Made by a program: the position numbers and the translations under genes. Positions 36,827-45,578 of a stretch of DNA of 64,000 nucleotides are shown here, in pieces (position 1 is the stretch's first letter; each line of letters opens with the position of its first letter). The notes beneath the pieces are model-generated. The model was not told the DNA's origin. It saw only the letters and a list, made by a program, of their open reading frames with translations, and did no database searches. Location: assembly GCA_021805445.1 (NCBI GenBank), contig JAJZFH010000066.1:25491-89490 (forward strand), in the 5' to 3' direction. Source of the DNA: Pseudomonadota bacterium (GTDB lineage: Bacteria; Pseudomonadota; Gammaproteobacteria; Burkholderiales; Ferrovaceae).

Positions 36827-39109
36827 TCACATTTCTGCCGCATTCTTTCCGGACGGCGGAGAATTCAGCCAGGAGGCGGCAAAATCAGAGGCAGAAATCG
36901 ATGGGCCGTAGTAGTACCCTTGAACTTCCTGGCATCCGTGGTCCTTCAGGAAATCCACCTGTTCCTGGGTTTCCACCCCCTCCGCAACCACCGTCAACCC
37001 CAGATGTCTGGTCATGGCCAATATGGCGGATACGATGGCTGCGTCGTTCTGGTCGTGGACGATGTCGCGGATGAACGCCCGATCTATCTTGACCACGTCC
37101 AGAGGTAACTGTTTCAGGTAACTCAGCGAAGAATAGCCGGTCCCGAAATCATCCATGGCAAAGCGCACCCCCAGGCCCTTGATGCGTTCCAGCAAACCGA
37201 GCGTGGTTTCCGTTTTTTGAACCATCAAACTTTCGGTGATTTCCAGTTCCAATGCATCTCCGGGCATGCCGGATTCAGTCAGGCACTGTTTGAGTGTGTT
37301 GAAGAATTCCGCATCGTGATGGATCTGCCAGGCCGACACATTGACGGCCACCTTCAGCGCGTGCCCCTGACGGCGCCATTCCCTGGCCTGCCTACAGGCC
37401 GTATGCAGGACCCAGGCTCCAATGGGAATGATGACTCCGGTTTCCTCGGCCACCGGAATGAATTCCAGAGGGGCCACCCCCCCCAATTCTTCGTTCGTCC
37501 AGCGCAATAATGCCTCGAAACCCACGACCCGTCCGCTCCGGATATCGATTTGTGGTTGATATTCCAGAAACAGTTCCCCCCGCGCGAGCGCCTGGCGCAA
37601 GTGGATCTCCAGGCGCAAACGTTGCTGGACCACCACGTTTTGCGAGGTCGTAAAAAACCGGAAGGCATTCTTGCCCACGGATTTGGCATGGTACATCGCC
37701 ACATCTGCCCGTGACATCAGGGATTCGGGGGTATTGCCGTCATCCGGAAACATGCTGATCCCCACGCTGACCGTCACACAGGTCTCGTGATCGAACTCCG
37801 GCAAACGAATCGGTTCCCGGACGGCGACCACGATCTTTTTTGCCACTGTCGCCACGTCCTGCACCGAGTCCACTTCGGGCAACAGGATGATGAATTCATC
37901 CCCGCCCAGGCGTGCCACCGTATCGCCCTCGCGCAACACGCCACTCAACACGGTGGCCAGGGCTTTCAACAGGGCGTCGCCCGCCGCATGACCGTAGGTG
38001 TCGTTGATCCCCTTGAAATTATCCAGATCGATGAACATCAGGGCCATTTTACGGCCATGACGCTGGCTGTTGGCCAGCACCTGGCACAAACGGTCTTCGA
38101 TCAACCCCCGATTGGGCAAACCCGTCAGCAGATCAAAATGGGCCAGATAATCGAGATGCTGTTGGGCCTTCTGCATCTCGCGCATCTCACGGGCATTTTC
38201 CAGGACCAGAGAGAGCGAATTGGCAAAACTCTTGGCCAGTAGCTCATCCTCCTCGGTGAACTCCTTCCCTTCCCACTTTTCACAGAGGTAAATACGTCCA
38301 TAGCCCCTGCCGCCACGGGAAATCGGGACGGCCAGCAAGGAATGCATGACCGGATGTCCTGGTGGGAACCCTGCACTGCGCGGATCTTGCGACAGTTCCG
38401 GGAGACGAAGCACCGCATCCTCGCGAATGACGACGCCCAGCAAACCTCGTCCTTCAGGGAAAGTACCGATGCCGGCCACCTGCTGATCGGTCATCCCGGT
38501 ATGATGAAAATTGAGCAGTCCGCCCTGCTCGTCCAGGATGCCGATGGCGCCGTAACGGGCCTGAATCAGTTGGGCCAGGGCCTCGATCCCGTGCTGCAGG
38601 AGATCGGCTTCGAGAGAAGTATGGGAAAGGACCCTGAGCAGGGTGCGGGAGGCCTCGTGCAAATTTGCCAGGCGGAAAGTCCAGGAGGCCAGTTGTTCCT
38701 TGTCATGCAGGATCTCCCGGTTGAGGCGATGGGTTTCCCGCACCAGGCGGGACTCCTGTTGCAACAAGGCACGCAGAATGCTGGTCCGGGTCACCAGGCC
38801 GACGAATCCCCCCTCCCGATCCAGCACCGGCAGGGCATCCTCATCCCATCGATCCATTTCCCGCATCGCATGGGACACCGAATCGGTGAAAGACAAGACG
38901 TGGGCGACACGATGCTCGACCAGATCTGCATAGATCCAACCGGGATGAGTCGCCCTATCGGTCAACGATGCCAACCCACAAAACCTTCCGTTGCGCACCG
39001 AATCGGAAAACACCGCCACGAAACGACCTTCCGTGCCTTCCGGTCGTTCGCTGTCGAGCCGACGCGGCACCTCGGTCAACAGACAATCAGCCAGTTTGAG
39101 CGACTTCAT
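36827..39109 (-). CDS. CBS-GAF-GGDEF-EAL cyclic-di-GMP protein
   Basis: A 760-residue cytoplasmic signalling protein. An N-terminal CBS-like pair (residues 1-120, with DRWDEDALPVLDREGGFVGLVTRTSIL) is followed by a coiled segment and a GAF domain (about 165-310). The GGDEF domain has an intact RLGGDEF active site. The EAL domain has FEALLRW, EITESLM, DDFGTGYSSLSYLK, KIDRAFI and VAEGVET, so both cyclase and phosphodiesterase motifs look active. No membrane helices are seen. ATG 39109 is chosen because it overlaps the end of the upstream small gene by 23 bases and begins MKSLKLADCLL. Confidence 0.92.
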   Translation of the reverse strand: MKSLKLADCLLTEVPRRLDSERPEGTEGRFVAVFSDSVRNGRFCGLASLTDRATHPGWIYADLVEHRVAHVLSFTDSVSHAMREMDRWDEDALPVLDREGGFVGLVTRTSILRALLQQESRLVRETHRLNREILHDKEQLASWTFRLANLHEASRTLLRVLSHTSLEADLLQHGIEALAQLIQARYGAIGILDEQGGLLNFHHTGMTDQQVAGIGTFPEGRGLLGVVIREDAVLRLPELSQDPRSAGFPPGHPVMHSLLAVPISRGGRGYGRIYLCEKWEGKEFTEEDELLAKSFANSLSLVLENAREMREMQKAQQHLDYLAHFDLLTGLPNRGLIEDRLCQVLANSQRHGRKMALMFIDLDNFKGINDTYGHAAGDALLKALATVLSGVLREGDTVARLGGDEFIILLPEVDSVQDVATVAKKIVVAVREPIRLPEFDHETCVTVSVGISMFPDDGNTPESLMSRADVAMYHAKSVGKNAFRFFTTSQNVVVQQRLRLEIHLRQALARGELFLEYQPQIDIRSGRVVGFEALLRWTNEELGGVAPLEFIPVAEETGVIIPIGAWVLHTACRQAREWRRQGHALKVAVNVSAWQIHHDAEFFNTLKQCLTESGMPGDALELEITESLMVQKTETTLGLLERIKGLGVRFAMDDFGTGYSSLSYLKQLPLDVVKIDRAFIRDIVHDQNDAAIVSAILAMTRHLGLTVVAEGVETQEQVDFLKDHGCQEVQGYYYGPSISASDFAASWLNSPPSGKNAAEM

Positions 39110-39446
39110 GGACGCGACTCTGTATCTGTACCTTGACATCCAATGTGACGTGAAGCACTTCGTCAGACCCCATCATGGGCCGGATGTCCTTCAGCACGAA
39201 ACTGATCAGTTCTTCCCTGGGAATGCGGCGCAACAGGGCACCCCGTACCAGAATGTCGCTCAGTATGTCATCGTCCGCGATTTCGATATGTTCGTAGGGA
39301 GTTTTGATCAACAATTCCAGGGAACGACGCAGGGCAATACACCCGATGGGGGCATTTCGCCCCAACACCAACATATCCTTGATGGGGGGGATGACATATT
39401 CCATGACTTCCGCATTGATACTTCGATGGCTGACCGCCGATTTCAT
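39087..39446 (-). CDS. Unknown 119-residue protein upstream of the CBS-GGDEF-EAL gene
   Basis: I do not recognise this protein. It is 119 residues and has no signal peptide or membrane helix. It contains the segments VMEYVIPPIKDMLVLGRN and IGCIALRRSLELLIKTPYEHIEIADDD. Its ATG follows an AGGGAG site 6 bases upstream, and its end overlaps the next gene by 23 bases, which argues for a real, coupled gene. A predicted promoter lies just upstream. It may be a regulatory partner of the cyclic-di-GMP protein; that is inference. Confidence 0.75.
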   Translation of the reverse strand: MKSAVSHRSINAEVMEYVIPPIKDMLVLGRNAPIGCIALRRSLELLIKTPYEHIEIADDDILSDILVRGALLRRIPREELISFVLKDIRPMMGSDEVLHVTLDVKVQIQSRVHEVAQTG

Positions 39447-39479
39447 GGATAACTCCCTATCCCTCTGGTGGGTTCGTTT

Positions 39480-39509
39480 GTTATACCATAGTTACAAATT
39501 CATTGTCTG
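39480..39509 (-). promoter_or_regulatory. Predicted promoter of the 119-residue gene and GGDEF-EAL gene
   Basis: On the minus strand a -35-like CAGACA (39504-39509) and a -10 TATAAC (39480-39485) are 18 bases apart, in the gap after the ketosynthase gene. The match is fair (4 of 6 and 5 of 6). Confidence 0.4.
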
Positions 39510-39531
39510 ACGGACAGTTGACGACCGGACC

Positions 39532-40794
39532 TCAGCCCGCCCAAGTGTAGCGTCGAGCGATCAGGACGGCGTTATTTCCCCCGAAGCCAAAGGAATTGCT
39601 CATGAGGGTATTCAATGTGGGCAAGGCCCGGGCACCTTCGGTTACGTAGTCCAGATCACAGGCCGGATCCGGCGTGGTCCAATGGGCCGTGGGCGGGACG
39701 ATGCCCCGCTGCAACGCGCCCAGGGCGGCGACCATTTCCACGGCGCCCGAAGCCCCCATCAAGTGACCGTGGAGGGCCTTGGTGGCGCTGATGGGAATGT
39801 GTGCCGCGCGATCTCCAAAAACGATTTTGAGGGCGCGGGTTTCCACCCCATCCCCCACCACCGTACCGGTACCATGGGCATTGATGGCGTCCACCTGTTC
39901 CGGTGCCAGTTGGGCCATGCGCAGGGCTTCCTGCATGGCACGGGACTGCCCTCCGGCATCGGGCTGGGTGATATGCCCCGCATCGGTGGTATTTCCGTAC
40001 CCCACGATTTCGGCCAGGATGGTCGCCCCCCGTGCCCGTGCCGAACTTTCAGTCTCCAAAACGAGTGCGCCCGCCCCTTCTCCCAGAATGAACCCGGAAC
40101 GATCCCTGGAAAAAGGACGACAGGAGGTTTCAGGACGCACAGGATCGGGTTTGGCCAAGGTCTGAAGCGATTCCCAGGCTTTCATCACCCCCAGAGTCAG
40201 CAAGGCCTCGCTTCCTCCTGCCAGAGCATAGCGGACGCGCCCATGCCGTACCGCCAGAAAAGCCTCGCCCAACGCCACCGCAGAGGATGAACAGGCCGAA
40301 CTGTAGGTAAAACTGGGACCACGAATCTTGAATTCGATGCTCAACTGGCCCGCAGATCCATTCGCCATGAAAGCCACGATGGTGGTTGGGCGGGGACGGG
40401 CCTGAGCATCCAGAAAAGATTCATGATAGGCCTGCTCGAGGGTGGTGGCCCCCCCAATACCGGTTCCCCAGAATAGTCCACAATGCAACCCTTCGTCACC
40501 AGAAAAGTCCAGACCCGCCTGAGTCAGGGCTTCCCCCGCCGCCAACAGGGCCAATTGAGCCACCCGATCGAGGGTCAGACGACGCAACTTGGTAAAACGG
40601 GATTCCACCGGGGTCGAGACAGGCGCGGCCAAGGCGGAGTTCAGGGACTTTGCCCACGGAACATCGAGAAAACGGATACCGGAACGTCCCTCTTCCAGGG
40701 CCCGAACCAGTGCCTCAGCCCCCTCTCCGAGCGGGGTGAGGGCGCCCACCCCCGTCACGACGACGCGTTGCATGTCTGCAGATTCTGTATTCAT
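39532..40794 (-). CDS. FabF-like beta-ketoacyl-ACP synthase
   Basis: A 420-residue condensing enzyme of the KAS II family. The catalytic triad is Cys168 in YSSACSSSAV, His307 in NAHGTGT and His344 in KALHGHLMGASG; the C-terminal MSNSFGFGGNNAVL is also present. It extends an acyl chain on ACP. It is not the usual fab cluster (no fabD, fabG or fabH near). It is the third gene after an alpha/beta hydrolase and a dedicated ACP, so a specialised acyl product is more likely than housekeeping fatty acid synthesis. Confidence 0.93.
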   Translation of the reverse strand: MNTESADMQRVVVTGVGALTPLGEGAEALVRALEEGRSGIRFLDVPWAKSLNSALAAPVSTPVESRFTKLRRLTLDRVAQLALLAAGEALTQAGLDFSGDEGLHCGLFWGTGIGGATTLEQAYHESFLDAQARPRPTTIVAFMANGSAGQLSIEFKIRGPSFTYSSACSSSAVALGEAFLAVRHGRVRYALAGGSEALLTLGVMKAWESLQTLAKPDPVRPETSCRPFSRDRSGFILGEGAGALVLETESSARARGATILAEIVGYGNTTDAGHITQPDAGGQSRAMQEALRMAQLAPEQVDAINAHGTGTVVGDGVETRALKIVFGDRAAHIPISATKALHGHLMGASGAVEMVAALGALQRGIVPPTAHWTTPDPACDLDYVTEGARALPTLNTLMSNSFGFGGNNAVLIARRYTWAG

Positions 40795-40833
40795 GAAAGC
40801 GAATCCATCAAGAACCGTTTGGAATACGGGTGA

Positions 40834-41091
40834 TCAGTCTGCTTCGCCCAGAGTGATGCCCTGCTGGACAACCAGAGTATCCACCTCACGGGCGATATCT
40901 CCGACCGTCTTCAAGGGTACCGGTTCTCCCGTCATTTTCAAATCAAATTTATCTTCCAGCATGAACATGAACTCCACTGTTGCCAGAGAATCCACACCTA
41001 ATTCTTCCAGTTTGGACTCTGGCTGAACCTGCTCCTGGGTCAGTCCAAACTCCTCCACGAGCATTTTTTGTATGATGGGTAATGAACTCAT
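40834..41091 (-). CDS. Acyl carrier protein
   Basis: An 85-residue acidic four-helix protein with the phosphopantetheine-attachment site Ser35 in ELGVDSLATVEF. It differs from the usual AcpP (DSLDTVE) and sits in a non-fab cluster. The ATG is preceded by a run of As and no ribosome-binding site. Its translation may depend on ribosomes that finish the hydrolase gene, whose stop is 6 bases upstream. Confidence 0.93.
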   Translation of the reverse strand: MSSLPIIQKMLVEEFGLTQEQVQPESKLEELGVDSLATVEFMFMLEDKFDLKMTGEPVPLKTVGDIAREVDTLVVQQGITLGEAD

Positions 41092-41097
41092 TTTTTT

Positions 41098-41964
41098 TTA
41101 GCCCGCCAACCGCAACTTGGGACGCAATTTCAGATCATGTCGATCGGATTGTTGCGTTATGAAAGCCAGCGATTCCTGGGCTACACGCTCCTTTTCGAAA
41201 TCCATGGTGATGATGTGATAACAATTATCGAGGAGAACCTTGCGCACCTGAAGGGAGGAAATCCCTCTCTCGATCTGTTCCGCATTCTTCGGACTGGCCA
41301 GATCATCCTCTACTGCGTGCATTATAAGGGTAGGCGCGTGGATTTTGTGTAAGTTTTGACGTACCGACTTCATCAACTTCTCGGTTTCAAAAACCCCCTT
41401 GAGGGGAGAACGTGAAGAACCGATGGCAGAAGTTCCCCGTTTTTCCATCTGGGTTGCCACCCATTGCCGAATCCGCTCATCCTTCAGGCCATAGGGCGGC
41501 CGCTCCGCCAAAGACAAAAAATGACGGAACGGCGTGTAATACCCCAGATATTTGAGCCAACGCATGCGTGTCACATTCCATCCGTCATAACGCAGGGGCG
41601 CGGAATACAGACACAGCGCATGCAGATCACTGCTGCGCCGAGTCGCCAGGTGCAAGGCCAGATCAGCCCCGATACACAAACCCGCCACACTGACCTGGTC
41701 ATGTTCGCGACGCAACAGATCGAAATTGGCCTCTACCTGCTCGCTCCAGTAGGTCCAGGGGGTCGTGTCCCTGGGGACGGGTTCATCAAAGACCGAATAG
41801 CCCTGGATATTGGGGATATGGATGGTATAGCCCCCCACCACGCATAACTTGCGGCCAATATACTGGAGTTGCTGGGGCGTTCCGTACAAGCCATGCAACA
41901 GCAATACGGCTCCCTTCCCCTTGCCTTCCATGTGTATCGTCTCGATGATCCACCTCCCGAACAT
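41098..41964 (-). CDS. Alpha/beta hydrolase with cysteine in the nucleophile elbow
   Basis: A 288-residue alpha/beta hydrolase resembling carboxylesterase Est30 or thioesterase-type enzymes. The oxyanion region is LLLHGLYGTPQQ. The elbow reads AGLCIGADLAL, with Cys97 where serine is usual. The acid is in MHAVEDDLAS and the base in NCYHIITMDFEKE. A Cys nucleophile is known in dienelactone hydrolase and some others. First gene of a hydrolase-ACP-ketosynthase set, so it may act as a thioesterase or acyltransferase on the ACP-bound product; substrate unknown. Confidence 0.88.
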   Translation of the reverse strand: MFGRWIIETIHMEGKGKGAVLLLHGLYGTPQQLQYIGRKLCVVGGYTIHIPNIQGYSVFDEPVPRDTTPWTYWSEQVEANFDLLRREHDQVSVAGLCIGADLALHLATRRSSDLHALCLYSAPLRYDGWNVTRMRWLKYLGYYTPFRHFLSLAERPPYGLKDERIRQWVATQMEKRGTSAIGSSRSPLKGVFETEKLMKSVRQNLHKIHAPTLIMHAVEDDLASPKNAEQIERGISSLQVRKVLLDNCYHIITMDFEKERVAQESLAFITQQSDRHDLKLRPKLRLAG

Positions 41965-42047
41965 TGATGGGTTTATCGCCCACCCGCAACAACCTTCATC
42001 CTACCTTAAAACCCGGATCCCAACCATTTCAAACATGAGGAAAGGGA

Positions 42048-43139
42048 TCACACATTGAACCTGAAATGCATGACATCTCCATCCTGAACCCGGTAGTCTT
42101 TCCCCTCGAGGCGCATCTTCCCTGCTTCCCTGGCCCCGGTTTCACCCCGGCACGCAACGAAATCCTGATAGGAAATCACCTCGGCACGAATGAAACCCCG
42201 TTCAAAATCATTATGGATGACTGCGGCGGCTCGAGGAGCGGTGGTTCCCTCCGGGATGGTCCAGGCACGGACTTCCTTGACGCCCGCCGTAAAGTAGGTT
42301 TCCAGTCCGAGACAACGGTAGGCCGCCCGAATCAACCGATCCAATCCGGGCTCTTCCATCCCCATGTCCGCCAGAAACAAGGCCTTGTCCTCCGCCTCCA
42401 GATCCACCATCTGGGCTTCGAGCGCGGCACAAACCGGCACGACCCACGCGCCCTCGCGCCGGGCGCGCTCCTCGACCTGCGCCAGAAGCGGATTATGCTC
42501 AAACCCATCCTCCAGCACATTGGCCACATACAACAATGGCTTGGCCGTCATCAGACACAGGGGTTTCAGGGCGTGCAACTGATCTTCATCCAATCCTTGA
42601 GCCCGTACCGCATGCCCCTGATTCAACCGCTCCTCGACCCGTACCAGCAATCCCTGTAACTGGATGGCCTCCTTATCCCCGGCACGAGCCATTTTCTGGG
42701 TTCGAATCAAAGCCTTTTCCACGGTCGAAAGGTCGGCCAGGGCCAACTCGGTATCGATGGTCTCGATATCCTCCAGGGGAGATACCCGTCCTGCCACATG
42801 AATGACGTTGGAATCTTCGAAGCAACGCACCACATGGGCAATGGCATCGGTTTCCCGGATATTGGCCAGAAACTGGTTCCCCAACCCTTCCCCCTTCGAG
42901 GCCCCAGCCACCAATCCCGCGATATCCACGAACTCGGTGACGGCAGGCACCACCCGTTCAGGATGAACGATGTCGGCCAGGGACGCCAGACGAGGGTCCG
43001 GAACCTCCACGACCCCCACATTGGGCTCGATGGTACAAAAGGGATAATTGTCGGCGGCGATCCCCGCCTTGGTCAAGGCATTGAACAAGGTCGACTTCCC
43101 CACGTTGGGTAATCCCACGATCCCGCATTTCAAACTCAT
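42048..43139 (-). CDS. ychF: Ribosome-binding ATPase YchF
   Basis: A 363-residue Obg-family P-loop protein that prefers ATP. The Walker A is [14 protein letters not shown], switch II is [17 protein letters not shown], and the altered G4 NVLED is characteristic of YchF. The C-terminal TGS domain contains [30 protein letters not shown]. It follows pth in the usual order. Confidence 0.97.
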   Translation of the reverse strand: MSLKCGIVGLPNVGKSTLFNALTKAGIAADNYPFCTIEPNVGVVEVPDPRLASLADIVHPERVVPAVTEFVDIAGLVAGASKGEGLGNQFLANIRETDAIAHVVRCFEDSNVIHVAGRVSPLEDIETIDTELALADLSTVEKALIRTQKMARAGDKEAIQLQGLLVRVEERLNQGHAVRAQGLDEDQLHALKPLCLMTAKPLLYVANVLEDGFEHNPLLAQVEERARREGAWVVPVCAALEAQMVDLEAEDKALFLADMGMEEPGLDRLIRAAYRCLGLETYFTAGVKEVRAWTIPEGTTAPRAAAVIHNDFERGFIRAEVISYQDFVACRGETGAREAGKMRLEGKDYRVQDGDVMHFRFNV

Positions 43140-43151
43140 ATTCCATACTCC

Positions 43152-43733
43152 TCAAGGAGGGGACAGCGGTTTATGCAATTCATTCATGGCATGGGAGAAT
43201 TGCCCCGTCATCACCAGGGGAAAGACGGACAGGCCGCGTTCCAGTGCCAGATCGATGGCGGCCTGCTCCTCTTTCGAGGGACGGTGCAGAACGTAACTCG
43301 CCACCGGCTGGTGCGGTCCGGGATGGCCGATGCCGATGCGCAGGCGCCAGAATTCTGGCCCCCCCAACTGGGCGATGAGATCCTTCAGACCGTTATGCCC
43401 CCCGGACCCCCCGCCTTGTTTCAAGCGAGCCACCCCGGGGGGCAAGTCCAGTTCATCGTGCAGTACCAGAATTTCCGCCACTTCGATCCGGTAGAAATGG
43501 GCCAGAGCAGCCACTGATCGCCCACTCGAATTCATGAAGGTTTCGGGACACAGCAGCCAGCCGGAAAAAGGATGTTCGGCCTTGGCCACCCGCCCCTGAA
43601 AACGGGATTCACGGTGCCAGTCCAAACGCCATTGTCGGGCCAGGACTTCGATTCCCCAAACCCCGGCATTATGGCGGGTGTCCTGATAGGCCGCACCCGG
43701 ATTTCCCAATCCAACGATCAAACGGATGGGCAT
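43152..43733 (-). CDS. pth: Peptidyl-tRNA hydrolase
   Basis: A 193-residue esterase that frees tRNA from stalled peptides. The N-terminal VGLGNPGAAYQDTRHNAG holds catalytic His21 and the conserved Asn. MNSSGRSV, VLHDELDLPPG and GGGSGGHNGLKDL are all family blocks. It lies between rplY and ychF, as in other betaproteobacteria. Confidence 0.97.
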   Translation of the reverse strand: MPIRLIVGLGNPGAAYQDTRHNAGVWGIEVLARQWRLDWHRESRFQGRVAKAEHPFSGWLLCPETFMNSSGRSVAALAHFYRIEVAEILVLHDELDLPPGVARLKQGGGSGGHNGLKDLIAQLGGPEFWRLRIGIGHPGPHQPVASYVLHRPSKEEQAAIDLALERGLSVFPLVMTGQFSHAMNELHKPLSPP

Positions 43734-43775
43734 CTTCCTTCACCCATTCAAGGGAATCGAAAAAAGAGGCAACGC

Positions 43776-44441
43776 TTACTTCTTTCCTCCCTTGGCGGCA
43801 TCCGCAGGCGCTTTCTGGCTGATGGCCGGCACATCCGCCACCGATACCGTCGGCGCCAAATCTTCCTCGGCACGCGCCGCACGGGGCAGAACTGCCGCCA
43901 CCACCGCAGGATTTTCGCCCTTATGGAGTGCGGCAAATTCGATTCCATTCGGCGCTTTCAGATCTGCCACATGGAAAGGATGAGCCACCGTCAGGTCATG
44001 CAGATCCACTTCGATGTACTCAGGCAAATCTCCCGGCAAACAAAGAACTTCGATTTCCGTCAGGATATGGCTGATGATGGCCCCGGACTGCTTGACCCCC
44101 GGAGAGTTATCGCCGTTGATGAAGTGCAGGGGAACCTTGGTGTGCAACTTGCGGTTCACATCCACCCGCTGAAAATCCACATGCAGGATCAATGCCTTGA
44201 AAGGGTGTCTCTGCACATCGCGCAATAATGCCGGATGGGACTTTCCGTCCAGGTCGAGAGAGATCACGGAAGAATGAAACGCTTCCTGACGCAACTTGTG
44301 AAAAAGTTCGTTATGATCAAACTCGATGACCAGTGCCTCCTGGTTGTCTCCGTACAAAATACCGGGAACCCGGCCAGCCCGACGCAGGCGGCGGCTCGCT
44401 CCGGTGCCCTGCGCAGTGCGATGTGTGATTGTAATTTCCAT
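43776..44441 (-). CDS. rplY: 50S ribosomal protein L25/CTC form
   Basis: A 221-residue long-form L25 that binds 5S rRNA. The N-terminal L25 domain carries RRAGRVPGILYG; the C-terminal TL5/CTC beta domain contains LPGDLPEYIEVDLHDL. A low-complexity Ala/Lys-rich tail ends the protein. It lies 70 bases after prs, in the conserved prs-rplY-pth-ychF order. Confidence 0.95.
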   Translation of the reverse strand: MEITITHRTAQGTGASRRLRRAGRVPGILYGDNQEALVIEFDHNELFHKLRQEAFHSSVISLDLDGKSHPALLRDVQRHPFKALILHVDFQRVDVNRKLHTKVPLHFINGDNSPGVKQSGAIISHILTEIEVLCLPGDLPEYIEVDLHDLTVAHPFHVADLKAPNGIEFAALHKGENPAVVAAVLPRAARAEEDLAPTVSVADVPAISQKAPADAAKGGKK

Positions 44442-44511
44442 GATTCATCCTCGAGTGGTTGAGTGTTTGAAACCCCCGACCGCGACCAGCCGGAGGGACG
44501 TACAAAAAATG

Positions 44512-45462
44512 TCATTCCATGAACAGGGAACTGACCGAATCCTCGTCACTGATCCGACGCATGGTTTCGGCCATGAGTTCCGCGATGCAGATCTGACGAA
44601 TTTTCTTGCAGGAGAGAGAAGCGCCGGCCAAGGGAATGGTATCCGTCACCACCACTTCGTCCAAGGCAGACTCGTCGATCCGCTGGGCCGCGCCTCCCGA
44701 CAAAACCGGGTGGGTGATATAGGCCAGGACGCGTTCCGCCCCATGGGTCTTGAGGGCCTGTGCACCGGCGCACAGGGTATTGGCCGTATCCACCATGTCA
44801 TCCAGAATGATGCAGGTCCGCCCCGCCACGTCGCCAATCACATTCATGACCTGAGCCACGTTGGGCTTGGGACGGCGTTTGTCGATGATGACGAGATCTG
44901 CTTCCAGACGCTTGGCCAATGCCCGTGCCCGCACCACCCCGCCCACATCGGGAGAGACCACCGTCAGACCCTGATAACCGGCGCGCCAGATATCCCCCAG
45001 CAGAAGCGGGGTGGAATACACGTTATCCACGGGTATATCAAAAAACCCTTGAATCTGATCCGAGTGCAGATCCATGGTCAACACCCGGTCCACGCCTGCG
45101 CCTTGCAGCATGTTCGCCACCACCTTGGCCGAGATGGCCACCCTGGCCGAACGGGGGCGCCGATCCTGACGGGCATAACCAAAATAGGGAATGGCCGCCG
45201 TGATCCTGGCCGCTGAAGCGCGCTTCAGCGCATCACACATCACCATGATCTCCATCAGATGATCGTTGGTGGGCGCAGACGTCGATTGAAGAATGAAGCA
45301 ATCCCGTCCCCGCACATTCTCGAGAATTTCCACCATGACCTCACCATCGCTGAAGCGACCCACGGTGGCACGCCCCACGGAAATATTGAGGTAAGCCGCG
45401 ACTTCGCTTGCGAGTTTGGGATTGGCGGTGCCGGTGAACACCATCAAATCGGTAGAAGGCAT
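44512..45462 (-). CDS. prs: Ribose-phosphate pyrophosphokinase
   Basis: A 316-residue class I PRPP synthase. Family motifs include [19 protein letters not shown] (flexible loop), the [12 protein letters not shown] region and the PRPP-binding [12 protein letters not shown]. The product feeds the PyrE reaction encoded in this window, as well as purine, NAD and histidine synthesis. The start is 35 bases downstream of the tRNA-Gln end. Confidence 0.98.
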   Translation of the reverse strand: MPSTDLMVFTGTANPKLASEVAAYLNISVGRATVGRFSDGEVMVEILENVRGRDCFILQSTSAPTNDHLMEIMVMCDALKRASAARITAAIPYFGYARQDRRPRSARVAISAKVVANMLQGAGVDRVLTMDLHSDQIQGFFDIPVDNVYSTPLLLGDIWRAGYQGLTVVSPDVGGVVRARALAKRLEADLVIIDKRRPKPNVAQVMNVIGDVAGRTCIILDDMVDTANTLCAGAQALKTHGAERVLAYITHPVLSGGAAQRIDESALDEVVVTDTIPLAGASLSCKKIRQICIAELMAETMRRISDEDSVSSLFME

Positions 45463-45497
45463 GAAACTCCTGACAAACGACGGCTAAACTGAATCGA

Positions 45498-45572
45498 TGG
45501 CAGGGGAGGTAGGGATCGAACCTACGAATGCCGGAATCAAAATCCGGTGCCTTACCACTTGGCGACTCCCCT
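45498..45572 (-). tRNA. tRNA-Gln (anticodon TTG)
   Basis: A 75-base cloverleaf with encoded CCA. The acceptor AGGGGAG/CTCCCCT pairs fully, the anticodon stem is CCGGA/TCCGG around the loop TTTTGAT with anticodon TTG, and the T-loop is TTCGATC. It lies 6 bases after the ispE stop and 35 bases before prs on the same strand, so it is probably cut from a polycistronic transcript. Confidence 0.97.
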
Positions 45573-45578
45573 GCAGCA

